This document shows, one piece after another, positions 25,305 to 33,478 of a stretch of DNA of 45,675 nt; position 1 is the stretch's first letter, and every line of letters begins with the position of its first letter. Origin of the DNA: an uncultured Prevotella sp. (GTDB lineage: Bacteria; Bacteroidota; Bacteroidia; Bacteroidales; Bacteroidaceae); contig CAAGSA010000042.1 in the NCBI GenBank assembly GCA_900772835.1, forward strand, positions 1 through 45,675, given 5' to 3'. A program made the position numbers and the translations under genes. The notes below the pieces were generated by a model, which ran no database searches, was not told where the DNA came from, and saw nothing but the letters and a program-made list of their open reading frames with translations.

Positions 25305-27191
25305 TTATCTTGTTATTTTCTTTCCGTTCCTTATATAAATGCCTTTTGGCAGAGCGTGTATGTCGCTGCCCATATAAGTGCCGTTGATGGAATATACTGC
25401 GTTCTTTGCCACATTGTCGGTACGAATCTCTTTGATTCCGTCTGTGGTGCCGCCCTTGAACTTGAAGCTGACGATGCCGCTTTCCGCATCCATGGTAATG
25501 TCGGTAAGTGGTTTGCCCATAACGTCGCCCGTGTATACCCATGCGTTCTGTGGTGCGGATGTGTCGGTAAGCTCTGTAGCACCCGATGTTCCGGGGTAGA
25601 GATCGCCGGCAGCTTCAGCCTTGTATAGGTTGGGCGAGAACACCTGTCCGCCGTATTTTGCCACGAGAGGAGCATTGTGCTCTTTCACAGTTGCATCAGT
25701 GCTTTCCGTTATCGTGTTACCGAGATAATATTCCGGCACGAACATTCCGTCGGCAGCCATTATCGCCATTCGTGGATGTTTTGCTGTGCTGTTCACCTTA
25801 CAGCCGCCAAGAGAGAATTGATAGTCGTCATAGTCAACGTGTGTCACCATCATTCCGCTGCCCATTGCCGATTTGTTCCATCCTTTCTTCTGGACATTTT
25901 CCACAATATAGTATTCGTGTCCCGTCTTGTCGTTGTCGTTCACGATACGGTATGCCTTTCCTCCCTCAGCGAGAGTTGTCAGTTCAATGTCGGTAGCCTT
26001 GTCGAGCGTTTCTATTTCCATCCATCCGAAGCGTTCCCTTTCCCATGCCGTGTATTCAGTAGGGCGGTAGCCGTTGTTTGTATATTCGCCGGCATCCATA
26101 AGGCTCCAGTAGTCCATATTGTGGTTTATCAGCTGTTCTGCGGTGCTTCCTGCATAGGGGTAGAGGTCAGGCAGTCCCATACAGTGAGAGAATTCATGGC
26201 AGAAGAGACCGATGCCGTTAATCATCGTGCCGTAGGTCTCGGCCGATTCCGGTGTGCCGTTCAGTTCATTGTTCACACCGTAGCGGTTTACGCTCACTCC
26301 ATCGAACTGCTTGTCGAGTGTCAGCGTACCCGATTTCGGGTGGATACAGTCGGTGGAATTGCCAGATATACTCTGTGAGAATCCGGAATAGATGATATAC
26401 ACGAGGTCGATATTGCCGTCGTTGTTCGTATCATATTTGGAGAAATCCACTTCGTCGTCAACTGCTGTGCAAGCATCAGTGAATAGTTCTTTCATCTTTT
26501 CCTGCGAGGAGTCGCCGGCTCCGTAGAACTTCAGAGGGTTGTCGAGCTTCACTGGTCCGTATACATCGAACTCTGGGAGAAACTTCCCGAAGCTCATATC
26601 GGCAAAATACCTGCCCACGCTGCCGTAGTTTCCCTTGAAGCCGCCTTTGCTGTTGAAGTATCCCATCTCCGGGTCATCAGTCTTGTTGAACAGTTCCTTG
26701 CCGTTCAGATATTTGTTGAAGGTCTCTTTCGGATTTGCCACAGTGAACGGCACGTCGCTGAACTCCACCAGTATGACCGGTATCTTCTGTTTGCCCAAAT
26801 GCGGCAGCAGTGTGCTGTTTTCAGCCAGAGGCTCACGTTTCAGGCGGTTGACCTTTGCCTGTCGGCCTATTGTAGAGAAGAATTTGCTGCGGTCTTGTTC
26901 CCTTGCTGCAGCAACTTCCTTGGCTGACCTTTCTTCCGGGTTGTGTGCCAGCAGCTTTGTTGATGTAAGAGTGCCGTCAGCGCCAACCTTGGCTATATAG
27001 AAATCGGTGCCTTCCTGATAGAGGAGAGTGCCGTCAGTGGCAACAAAATAGCTCAAGTCCTCGTCGCCGTATGCCCTGACTGTTATTTGTGTGCCGTCGC
27101 TTTGTTTTACAACGGTTGCACCTGGTTTCATTTTCACGGCTCCTGCATTAATTGCACTAAGCAGCAAGCCGGCAAGAAGTAATTTCTTCAT
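25305..27191 (-). CDS. Exported M6-family metalloprotease
   Basis: 628 aa from MKKLLLAGLLLSAINAGA at 27191; an in-frame ATG at 27215 adds eight residues and is possible. The prodomain is followed by the M6 domain with YDTNNDGNIDLVYIIYSGFS and the zinc motif HEFSHCMGLPDLYP (about 332-345), then the conserved SLMDAGEYTNNGYRPTEYTA region. The end, ALPKGIYIRNGKKITR, resembles a type IX sorting tail. It lacks the fibronectin-like modules of the next gene. The two proteases share the prodomain-catalytic layout and are probably an old tandem duplication in one transcript. No clear consensus promoter is seen in the ~100 bp upstream. Confidence 0.88.
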   Translation of the reverse strand: MKKLLLAGLLLSAINAGAVKMKPGATVVKQSDGTQITVRAYGDEDLSYFVATDGTLLYQEGTDFYIAKVGADGTLTSTKLLAHNPEERSAKEVAAAREQDRSKFFSTIGRQAKVNRLKREPLAENSTLLPHLGKQKIPVILVEFSDVPFTVANPKETFNKYLNGKELFNKTDDPEMGYFNSKGGFKGNYGSVGRYFADMSFGKFLPEFDVYGPVKLDNPLKFYGAGDSSQEKMKELFTDACTAVDDEVDFSKYDTNNDGNIDLVYIIYSGFSQSISGNSTDCIHPKSGTLTLDKQFDGVSVNRYGVNNELNGTPESAETYGTMINGIGLFCHEFSHCMGLPDLYPYAGSTAEQLINHNMDYWSLMDAGEYTNNGYRPTEYTAWERERFGWMEIETLDKATDIELTTLAEGGKAYRIVNDNDKTGHEYYIVENVQKKGWNKSAMGSGMMVTHVDYDDYQFSLGGCKVNSTAKHPRMAIMAADGMFVPEYYLGNTITESTDATVKEHNAPLVAKYGGQVFSPNLYKAEAAGDLYPGTSGATELTDTSAPQNAWVYTGDVMGKPLTDITMDAESGIVSFKFKGGTTDGIKEIRTDNVAKNAVYSINGTYMGSDIHALPKGIYIRNGKKITR

Positions 27192-27290
27192 GCTGTGTAC
27201 TTTTTTGTTTTTCATTAATTCTATTGATGTTGAAGTGTCGTCGTGATGTGGTATAATGCAGCTGAGTGATGCAACGGCAAAGCATTCTGC

Positions 27291-27935
27291 CTATGAATAG
27301 CTTTGCAGTATTTCGTTGAAAATCTCGTCGAACACGTTGCGCAGCCTTGTCGGCTGGTTGATGTATTCACGTATAAGTTTCAGCTTTTTCTCGTTTTCGC
27401 CTCCGGGAATCCACAGTTTGATGTATCCTGTGTTTGAATATTTGTTCTGCAGATGGTCGAGAAAGCGCAGCCACTGCTGTTCTTTTGGCATTTCGGGGTA
27501 GTGGTCCTTGCCGTAGAGGATGGTGCGGCGGAACACTGTCATCGGGTCAAGCTCGCGATCAGCTTCGGCAACAATCTTGCCGTAGATGCTTCTGGGTGCG
27601 TGCGATGCCGAAGCACGGTGGTCTTCCACAGCTTCTTTCATTATGTTGATCTGTTGTGGCGAGAACCATCGGCGCAAGCGGTTGTCTGCAAGCAGAATCT
27701 TTCCGCTTGTTATGTGGTGTATGGCGCGCGGACCTTCCAGTCCGAGGTCGTGGTATGCAGCTATGGCATACGCCATGTTTATGTCGGCGCCGATATTGCG
27801 TGCAAGAGCAAACGATTGCTTTATGACTTGCGTGACATGTGGAAGTCTGTGTGCATGGTCGAATGCCGCATAGCGCGGCAGAATCTCCGTTTCAACGAAT
27901 TCCATCAAGTCCAGGCTCACATTCTTGTCAATCAT
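27291..27935 (-). CDS. HD-domain protein (putative phosphohydrolase)
   Basis: 214 aa. The HD metal-binding pattern is visible: His33 in RLPHVTQV, His62-Asp63 in AAYHDLGLEG, His106 in AVEDHRAS and Asp126 in VAEADRELD. The N-terminal FVETEILPRYAAFDHAHR is common in the family. HD proteins hydrolyse nucleotides or other phosphoesters; the substrate here is unknown. The rest is helical and cytoplasmic. It is divergent from menA and their promoters occupy the same ~35 bp, which suggests linked or competing expression. Confidence 0.8.
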   Translation of the reverse strand: MIDKNVSLDLMEFVETEILPRYAAFDHAHRLPHVTQVIKQSFALARNIGADINMAYAIAAYHDLGLEGPRAIHHITSGKILLADNRLRRWFSPQQINIMKEAVEDHRASASHAPRSIYGKIVAEADRELDPMTVFRRTILYGKDHYPEMPKEQQWLRFLDHLQNKYSNTGYIKLWIPGGENEKKLKLIREYINQPTRLRNVFDEIFNEILQSYS

Positions 27936-27955
27936 ATTCTATTCTCTGATAATTT

Positions 27956-27990
27956 TTTGCAAATATACAATATAATGTTTATTTTTGCAA
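27956..27990. promoter_or_regulatory. Face-to-face overlapping divergent promoters (HD gene / menA)
   Basis: Plus strand: TTTG (27956-27959), a 20-bp spacer, then TATTTTTG (27980-27987), starting menA transcription near 27994. Minus strand: TTG (27990-27988), a 20-bp spacer, then TATATTTG (27967-27960), starting the HD gene near 27953. Each promoter's -33 box abuts the other's -7 box, so RNA polymerase could occupy only one at a time. Confidence 0.7.
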
Positions 27991-28042
27991 GCTGTTTTCC
28001 GCTTTTGCGGTTATTTCACCTATTAAATACAGAGTATAAGTG

Positions 28043-28942
28043 ATGATTAACAATGAAATCAAATGCAATTCGCTGCGTGCCTGGGTTCTTGCCGCGCGTC
28101 CGAAGACTCTTTCGGGTGCGTCGGTGCCTGTCATGATAGGCATTGCCCTTTCCTGGGCGGATTTGGGCTGCGAAGGCTTCAAGGTGGTGCCGGCTGTGCT
28201 GTGTATGCTTTTTGCTTTCGTCATGCAGATTGATGCGAATTTCGTGAACGATTATTTCGACTATGTCAGCGGAAAGGACGATGACCAGCGTCTCGGTCCG
28301 CCGCGTGCCTGTGCCATGGGTTGGATAGGTGCTGGCAAGATGAGGCTTGGCATATTGCTTACCACCGTTGTGGCGTGTCTTGTCGGCTTGCCGCTGGTGC
28401 TTTACGGTGGCATAGAGATGATTGCCGTAGGTGCTGTGTGTGTTGTGTTCTGCTTCCTTTATACCACGTTCATGGCATCTCGCGGGTTGGGCGATCTGTT
28501 GGTGCTCGTATTTTTCGGCTTGGTGCCGGTGTGCCTTACGTATTATCTGCAGGCGGCAACCGTTACTGGTCCGGTGGTGGCGGCATCGCTGGCTTGCGGA
28601 TTGGTGATTGATACGCTGCTCGTTGTGAACAACTACCGCGATATCGACAACGACCGCAGAGCAGGGAAGAACACGCTGATAGTGAAGGTTGGTGCCAGGG
28701 CTGGCATTCAGACATATCTCTCGCTTGGTGTCGTTGCCTGTCTGATAGGAGTGGTTTTCCTTCTGTCGGGCTATCCGTTTGCCTTTGCGATGCCGGTGGT
28801 GTATCTGCTGCTGCATATAAAGACGTACAAGAAAATGAAGCGGATAGGGAAGGGACGGGATTTGAACATAGTACTTGCCGACACCGCGCGCAATATGTTC
28901 GTGTACGGACTGGCTGTCGCGTTCGGACTGATTGTCGGATGA
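28043..28942 (+). CDS. menA: 1,4-dihydroxy-2-naphthoate polyprenyltransferase (menaquinone synthesis)
   Basis: 299 aa from the ATG at 28043 (the GTG at 28040 is in the same frame). It is a UbiA-superfamily membrane enzyme with about eight helices. The two Asp-rich motifs are DANFVNDYFDYVSGKDDDQR (about 64-83) and VNNYRDIDNDRRAGKNTL (about 198-215). MenA attaches the polyprenyl chain to DHNA to form demethylmenaquinone in the inner membrane, needed for anaerobic respiration. It may be co-transcribed with the DUF4494 and yggS genes downstream. Confidence 0.92.
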   Translation: MINNEIKCNSLRAWVLAARPKTLSGASVPVMIGIALSWADLGCEGFKVVPAVLCMLFAFVMQIDANFVNDYFDYVSGKDDDQRLGPPRACAMGWIGAGKMRLGILLTTVVACLVGLPLVLYGGIEMIAVGAVCVVFCFLYTTFMASRGLGDLLVLVFFGLVPVCLTYYLQAATVTGPVVAASLACGLVIDTLLVVNNYRDIDNDRRAGKNTLIVKVGARAGIQTYLSLGVVACLIGVVFLLSGYPFAFAMPVVYLLLHIKTYKKMKRIGKGRDLNIVLADTARNMFVYGLAVAFGLIVG

Positions 28943-29035
28943 TGTCCGGGTGAACTGTTTTATGGTTCTATTCGGTTGATGGTAAAAAGATTACAGGAAA
29001 TAAGTTTAGAGTAACATATATATAACAAAGAAAAA

Positions 29036-29572
29036 ATGAGAACAAGAACATCTACATGGTTTGAGTGCAAGATCCGTTATGAGAAGACAATGGAAGACGG
29101 AATGCAGAAGAAGGTAACAGAACTTTATGTTGTCGACGCGCTGAACTTCACAGAGGCTGAGGCGACAATCATAAAGGAGATGTCTGCATATATAAGCGGT
29201 GAATTTGAGGTGCGTGATATCAAGAAGGCAGCCTATGGCGAGATATTCTTCAGCGACCAGCCCTCAGCTGACCGCTGGTATAAGGCAAAACTGCAGTTCA
29301 TCACTATTGACGAAAAGACAGAGAAGGAGAAGCGCAGCAACGTGAACTACCTTGTTCATGCGGCAACTTTCAACGGTGCTGTCCATAATATCGATGAGGT
29401 GATGGGCAAGACTATGATTGACTATAACGTGGCTTCGGTTGCCGAGACACAGATTATGGATGTGTTTGAGCACGGTGCCGATATGAAGACGAAGGAACCG
29501 GAGGCAAACGACGTGCCCGAGTACGAGCAGCAGGAACAGGCTGCCGATGATGCTGCAGCACCGCAGGAATAA
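29036..29572 (+). CDS. DUF4494 family protein
   Basis: 178 aa. The N-terminal MRTRTSTWFECKIRYEKTME and the following TELYVVDALNFTEAEATI fit DUF4494, a Bacteroidetes-specific cytoplasmic family of unknown function. The core ends near TQIMDVFEHGAD; the last ~25 residues are acidic and Gln/Ala-rich. There is no signal peptide or membrane helix. In this group the gene is often next to yggS, as here (86 bp downstream). A weak -7-like TAAGTTTA lies at 29001-29008. Confidence 0.85.
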   Translation: MRTRTSTWFECKIRYEKTMEDGMQKKVTELYVVDALNFTEAEATIIKEMSAYISGEFEVRDIKKAAYGEIFFSDQPSADRWYKAKLQFITIDEKTEKEKRSNVNYLVHAATFNGAVHNIDEVMGKTMIDYNVASVAETQIMDVFEHGADMKTKEPEANDVPEYEQQEQAADDAAAPQE

Positions 29573-29657
29573 TTCTGCATGCATCAGCAATTGACTGAAA
29601 TCTCTTTATTCGCGGGTTGCATACGTGCAGCCTGCGGAATATTTAAATTATATTACT

Positions 29658-30332
29658 ATGGATTACGATGTAGCAAAACATTTGCATGCCGTGCTCGACA
29701 GTCTGCCTGGCGGCGTGCGCCTTGTTGCGGTGAGCAAGTTCCACCCCAACGAGTATCTTCAGGCGGCGTATGATGAGGGACAGCGCATCTTCGGCGAGAG
29801 CCACGAGCAGGAACTTGCCAAGAAGCAGGCGTCTATGCCCTCCGACATAGAGTGGCATTTCATCGGTCATTTGCAGACAAACAAGGTGAAATACATAGCG
29901 CCGTATATTACGATGATCGAGGCTGTTGACTCCATGAAACTCCTTAAGGAGATAAACAAGCAGGCACAGAAGCACGACCGTATCATAGATGTGCTGCTTG
30001 AGCTCCACATAGCCCAGGAAGCAACGAAATACGGTCTGACACCCGATGCATGCAGGCAACTTCTTGCCGACGGCGAGTGGCGTGAACTGAAGCACGTGAG
30101 GATTTGCGGTTTGATGATGATGGCCTCGAATACCGACGACGAGCAGCAGATACGCGGCGAGTTTGCCGAGGCAGCGAAATTCTTTGACGAGGTGAAGGCG
30201 GAATACTTTGCCGACGAACCCTCGTTCTGCGAGCGTTCGTGGGGTATGAGCCACGACTATCATATTGCCGTGGAGTGCCGCAGCACTATGGTGCGCGTGG
30301 GTACTACGATCTTCGGGCCGCGCGTGTATTAA
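29658..30332 (+). CDS. YggS-family pyridoxal phosphate homeostasis protein
   Basis: 224 aa from the ATG at 29658 (MDYDVAKHLHAVLDSLPGG); the GTG-type start at 29625 is rejected. The PLP lysine is Lys27 in RLVAVSKFHP. Other motifs are IFGESHEQEL, IEWHFIGHLQTNKVKYIAP and ICGLMMMAS, and the end is MVRVGTTIFGPRVY with SWGMSHDYHIAVE before it. YggS/PROSC proteins bind PLP without a known catalytic activity and buffer B6 pools. Length and fold (alanine-racemase-like barrel) are typical. Confidence 0.93.
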   Translation: MDYDVAKHLHAVLDSLPGGVRLVAVSKFHPNEYLQAAYDEGQRIFGESHEQELAKKQASMPSDIEWHFIGHLQTNKVKYIAPYITMIEAVDSMKLLKEINKQAQKHDRIIDVLLELHIAQEATKYGLTPDACRQLLADGEWRELKHVRICGLMMMASNTDDEQQIRGEFAEAAKFFDEVKAEYFADEPSFCERSWGMSHDYHIAVECRSTMVRVGTTIFGPRVY

Positions 30333-30376
30333 CCCCCAAACGGTCTGATGACCGATTTGTGTTAAAAAAATACAGG

Positions 30377-30424
30377 AAAGGTGCAATGGAGCATGATGTT
30401 CAGGAAATGCTTCGTTGCACCTTT
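30377..30424 (+). terminator. Terminator downstream of yggS
   Basis: AAAGGTGCAA (30377-30386) pairs perfectly with TTGCACCTTT (30415-30424). TGGAGCAT/ATGCTTCG extend the stem with two weak pairs; a pyrimidine-rich tract follows. Confidence 0.7.
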
Positions 30425-30452
30425 CTTCTGTTTCGGGTTCTTCTTCCGACAA

Positions 30453-30483
30453 CAAAAAAAACCGCGAGACTGAGTCCCACGGT
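30453..30483 (-). terminator. Terminator for the small lipoprotein gene
   Basis: On the minus strand ACCGTGGGAC and GTCTCGCGGT (30483-30474 with 30470-30461) form a stem with two mismatches and a 3-nt loop, followed by a run of seven or more U residues (30460 downward). Confidence 0.7.
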
Positions 30484-30524
30484 TCTTTTCTCTTTTTTAA
30501 TTGTTCTTGCTTTCGCAGTAGCAA

Positions 30525-30695
30525 TTAGTTCTGAGCTGTAGTGTCAACAGCTGCAGTGTCAACAGCTGCTGAATCAGCTGCTGAGTCAACTGCTACAGTG
30601 TCAGTGTCAGCGCCAGTAGCCTGAGCTGTTTTGTTACCACATGATGCGAAAGAGATAGCTGCAATAGCTACGAACATTAAAACCAATTTTTTCAT
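30525..30695 (-). CDS. Small Ala/Asp-rich lipoprotein
   Basis: 56 aa from MKKLVLMFVAIAAISFASC at 30695; the in-frame ATG at 30725 is rejected because it spoils the signal peptide. The lipobox FASC puts the acylated Cys at residue 19. The mature part is only ~37 residues of low-complexity VDSAADSAAVDTAAVDT repeats, matching nucleotide repeats of CAGCTGCTG type. The function is unknown; tiny lipoproteins like this are common in Bacteroidales. It has its own -7 box and a good terminator, so it is probably expressed. Confidence 0.75.
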   Translation of the reverse strand: MKKLVLMFVAIAAISFASCGNKTAQATGADTDTVAVDSAADSAAVDTAAVDTTAQN

Positions 30696-31030
30696 TTTTC
30701 TTTGCTTTTTAAATCTGTAAAACAATCATTTGTTTATTAAAACGATGCAAAGGTAAGTAATTTTCTGATACGTTGTTCTCTTTTTTAGTGTTTTTTTTGC
30801 CCTTGAATTGTAACTTTTTTATAACTCATTATGAATCAGTTAAATACAGAATTAATTCAAATGTTAAATAATGTGTACGTGTTTATTTACTCCTTCCAAA
30901 ACAGTATTTTTCGTTATTATTTCGTACCTTTGTGGATGAATTCAGCAGTGCTATATACATATATAATAAGGTGTAGGGCGCAAGTCACTCAGCGGACAAA
31001 CGTAGATAAAGAATAATTAAGACAAGAATA
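30696..31030. other. AT-rich gap between divergent genes
   Basis: 335 bp between the lipoprotein gene and mtaB. It holds the lipoprotein -7 box at 30748-30755 (minus, TACCTTTG) and the mtaB -7 box at 30925-30932 (plus, TACCTTTG); neither has a clear TTTG at 20 bp. A 60-codon plus-strand ORF (30831-31016) has no recognisable features and overlaps the promoter, so it is not called. The mtaB leader would be about 90 nt. Confidence 0.5.
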
Positions 31031-32407
31031 ATGATAGATACATCGGTATTTCAGGGAAAGACGGCAGCTTATTTCACCCTTGGCTGCAAGTTGAACTTCT
31101 CCGAGACCTCCACTTTCGGCAGGATGCTGCAGGAGCGTGGTGTTCGCACGGCAGAAGAAGGCGAAAAGGCAGATATCTGTCTGATAAACACCTGTTCGGT
31201 GACCGAAGTTGCCGACCACAAGTGCCGTCAGGCAATCCACCGCATGGTGCGCCAGCATCCAGGTGCATTTGTCGTGGTTACGGGCTGCTATGCCCAGCTT
31301 GAGGCAGAAACGATAAGCAGGATAGACGGCGTAGACCTCGTGCTTGGCGCCAACGAGAAGGCAAACCTGCTGCAATACCTCTCCGAGGCGTGGACGCAGG
31401 AGGGTGCAGCTGCCGGAAGCGAAGCCGCCGACAATTCGCTGCACAGGCATTACTCAGTGAAGACAAAAGATATAAAGACATTCGCCCCGAGCTGTTCGAG
31501 GGGCAACCGCACGCGCTTTTTCCTGAAGGTGCAGGATGGATGCGACTATTTCTGCACCTATTGCACAATTCCCTTTGCGCGCGGTTTCAGCCGCAACCCT
31601 TCCATAGCTTCGCTTGTGGAGCAGGCGCGCCAGGCGGCGGCAGAGGGTGGAAAGGAAATCGTGCTCACGGGAGTCAACATCGGTGATTTCGGTGCCACGA
31701 CCCACGAAAGCTTCCTCGACCTCGTGAAGGCTCTCGACCAGGTGGAGGAAATAAAGCGCTACCGCATAAGCAGTCTGGAACCAAACCTGCTCACAGACGA
31801 GCTTATTGAATACTGTGCCGGCAGCCGCGCCTTCATGCCCCATTTCCACATTCCGCTCCAGAGCGGCAGTGATGCCGTGCTGAAGCTTATGCACCGCCGC
31901 TACGATTCAGCCCTCTTCGCCCATAAGATAAACCTTATAAAGAAGGTTATGCCCGATGCCTTCATCGGAGTGGACGTGATGGTGGGCACGCGCGGCGAGA
32001 CGCCGGAGCTTTTCGAGGAGACATACCGGTTCCTGGAGAACCTCGACGTGACCCACCTCCACGTGTTCCCCTATTCGGAGCGTCCGGGCACGGCTGCACT
32101 CAAGATTCCTTATGTGGTGGCAGACAAGGACAAGAAGCTGCGCAGCAAGCGTTTGCTCGACCTTTCGGAGCAGAAGACACAGGCGTTCTACGCCAAATAC
32201 ATAGGCACCGAGGCAGAGGTGCTTTTCGAGAAAGCCACGCGCGGCAGGGCGATGCACGGCTTCACTAAGAACTACATCCGCGTGGAATTGCCGGCTGCAC
32301 TCTCGTCCGATGAACTCGACAACCAGCTCCTGTACGTGCGTCTTGGCGACTTCAACCACGACAAGACGGCGCTGAAATGCACACCCATCCTCCCGTCGCG
32401 GGAATAG
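31031..32407 (+). CDS. mtaB: tRNA t6A37 methylthiotransferase MtaB
   Basis: 458 aa. MtaB converts t6A37 to ms2t6A37 in ANN-decoding tRNAs. The N-terminal methylthiotransferase domain has Cys19 (FTLGCKLN), Cys55 (NTCSV) and Cys86 (TGCYAQ) for one Fe-S cluster. The radical SAM domain has Cys171, Cys175 and Cys178 in QDGCDYFCTYCTIPFARG. Next come the LTGVNIGDFG and FHIPLQSGSD motifs and a C-terminal TRAM-like domain (about 395-455). The CKLN motif favours MtaB over MiaB or RimO. Two genes follow at 26 and 19 bp, suggesting an operon. Confidence 0.94.
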   Translation: MIDTSVFQGKTAAYFTLGCKLNFSETSTFGRMLQERGVRTAEEGEKADICLINTCSVTEVADHKCRQAIHRMVRQHPGAFVVVTGCYAQLEAETISRIDGVDLVLGANEKANLLQYLSEAWTQEGAAAGSEAADNSLHRHYSVKTKDIKTFAPSCSRGNRTRFFLKVQDGCDYFCTYCTIPFARGFSRNPSIASLVEQARQAAAEGGKEIVLTGVNIGDFGATTHESFLDLVKALDQVEEIKRYRISSLEPNLLTDELIEYCAGSRAFMPHFHIPLQSGSDAVLKLMHRRYDSALFAHKINLIKKVMPDAFIGVDVMVGTRGETPELFEETYRFLENLDVTHLHVFPYSERPGTAALKIPYVVADKDKKLRSKRLLDLSEQKTQAFYAKYIGTEAEVLFEKATRGRAMHGFTKNYIRVELPAALSSDELDNQLLYVRLGDFNHDKTALKCTPILPSRE

Positions 32408-32433
32408 AATAGCTAAAAAGAACGGAACAGAAA

Positions 32434-33459
32434 ATGGACAAGGTAGCTATAGTAATATTGAATTGGAACGGCGAGAAGATGCTCAGGGAGTATCTTCCGT
32501 CGGTTATAGAATATTCCGTCGTTGACGGTGGAGTGGTGTACGTTGCCGACAATGCCTCGACCGACGGTTCGATGCTCCTGCTCAGAGAGAAATTTCCGCA
32601 GGTGCGCACAATACAGCTTGACAAGAACTGGGGCTTTGCCGAAGGCTACAACAAGGCGCTCGCCCAGATAGATGCCGAACTCTTCGTGCTGCTGAACAGC
32701 GACGTGGAAGTGACCCACCATTGGCTCACACCTCTCGTGGAATTTATGGACAGCCATCCGGAGGCTGCCTTCTGCCAGCCCAAGCTGCTCTCCGTGCACG
32801 ACAGGAACGCCTTTGAATATGCCGGAGCCTCGGGGGGATTCATCGACAAATACGGTTATCCGTTCTGTCGCGGGCGCATCTTCGATACGGTGGAGGATGA
32901 CAACGGCCAGTACGACTATGTGACGGAAGTGCTCTGGGCCACCGGGGCGTGTCTTATGATACGCTCTTCCGACTACCGCCGCGCCCACGGACTTGACGGC
33001 AGATTCTTTGCCCACAACGAGGAGATAGACCTCTGTTGGCGGCTGCGCCTGCTCGGCAGGGCAGGCTATTGCGTCCCCGACAGTGTGGTGTACCACGTTG
33101 GCGGCGGAACGCTTCCCAAGGGTAATCCGATGAAGACCTACCTCAACTTCCGCAACAATCTCACTATGCTCTACAAGAACCTTTCCGGCGAGCAGCTGCC
33201 ACACGTGATGCGTGTGCGATTCTTCCTCGACTGGCTTGCCGCCGTGCAGATGCTGCTGCTCGGCAGGAGCTGGGGCGACTTCAAGGCTGTGCTGAGGGCG
33301 CGCCGCGATTTCGCACGATGGAAGAAAGACTTCGCCGCCGATAGAGCGGCGATACAGCGCTCGCGCGTCATACCGTCGGGCAAGGTGGTGGGCATATCCG
33401 ACTATTCTATACTTTGGAAATACTACGTGAAAGGTATAAAGACCTTCCAGCGACTTTAA
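32434..33459 (+). CDS. Family 2 glycosyltransferase
   Basis: 341 aa. The GT-A fold is clear: KVAIVILNWNGEKMLREYLP, VYVADNASTDGS, LDKNWGFAEGYNKAL and LFVLLNSDVEVTHHWL, then ATGACLMIRSSDYR and FAHNEEIDLCWRLRLLGR. This fits the rhamnosyltransferase-like GT2 branch that adds sugars to surface polysaccharides at the cytoplasmic face. Donor and acceptor are unknown. The C-terminal ~80 residues include a hydrophobic, membrane-associated segment. It sits 26 bp after mtaB and 19 bp before the exported hydrolase. Confidence 0.88.
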   Translation: MDKVAIVILNWNGEKMLREYLPSVIEYSVVDGGVVYVADNASTDGSMLLLREKFPQVRTIQLDKNWGFAEGYNKALAQIDAELFVLLNSDVEVTHHWLTPLVEFMDSHPEAAFCQPKLLSVHDRNAFEYAGASGGFIDKYGYPFCRGRIFDTVEDDNGQYDYVTEVLWATGACLMIRSSDYRRAHGLDGRFFAHNEEIDLCWRLRLLGRAGYCVPDSVVYHVGGGTLPKGNPMKTYLNFRNNLTMLYKNLSGEQLPHVMRVRFFLDWLAAVQMLLLGRSWGDFKAVLRARRDFARWKKDFAADRAAIQRSRVIPSGKVVGISDYSILWKYYVKGIKTFQRL

Positions 33460-33478
33460 AAAACATACAGATATATAT

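Noticed and set aside
30831..31016. 60-codon plus-strand ORF upstream of mtaB
   Set aside because: It covers the probable mtaB promoter, is AT-driven in composition and has no family resemblance.
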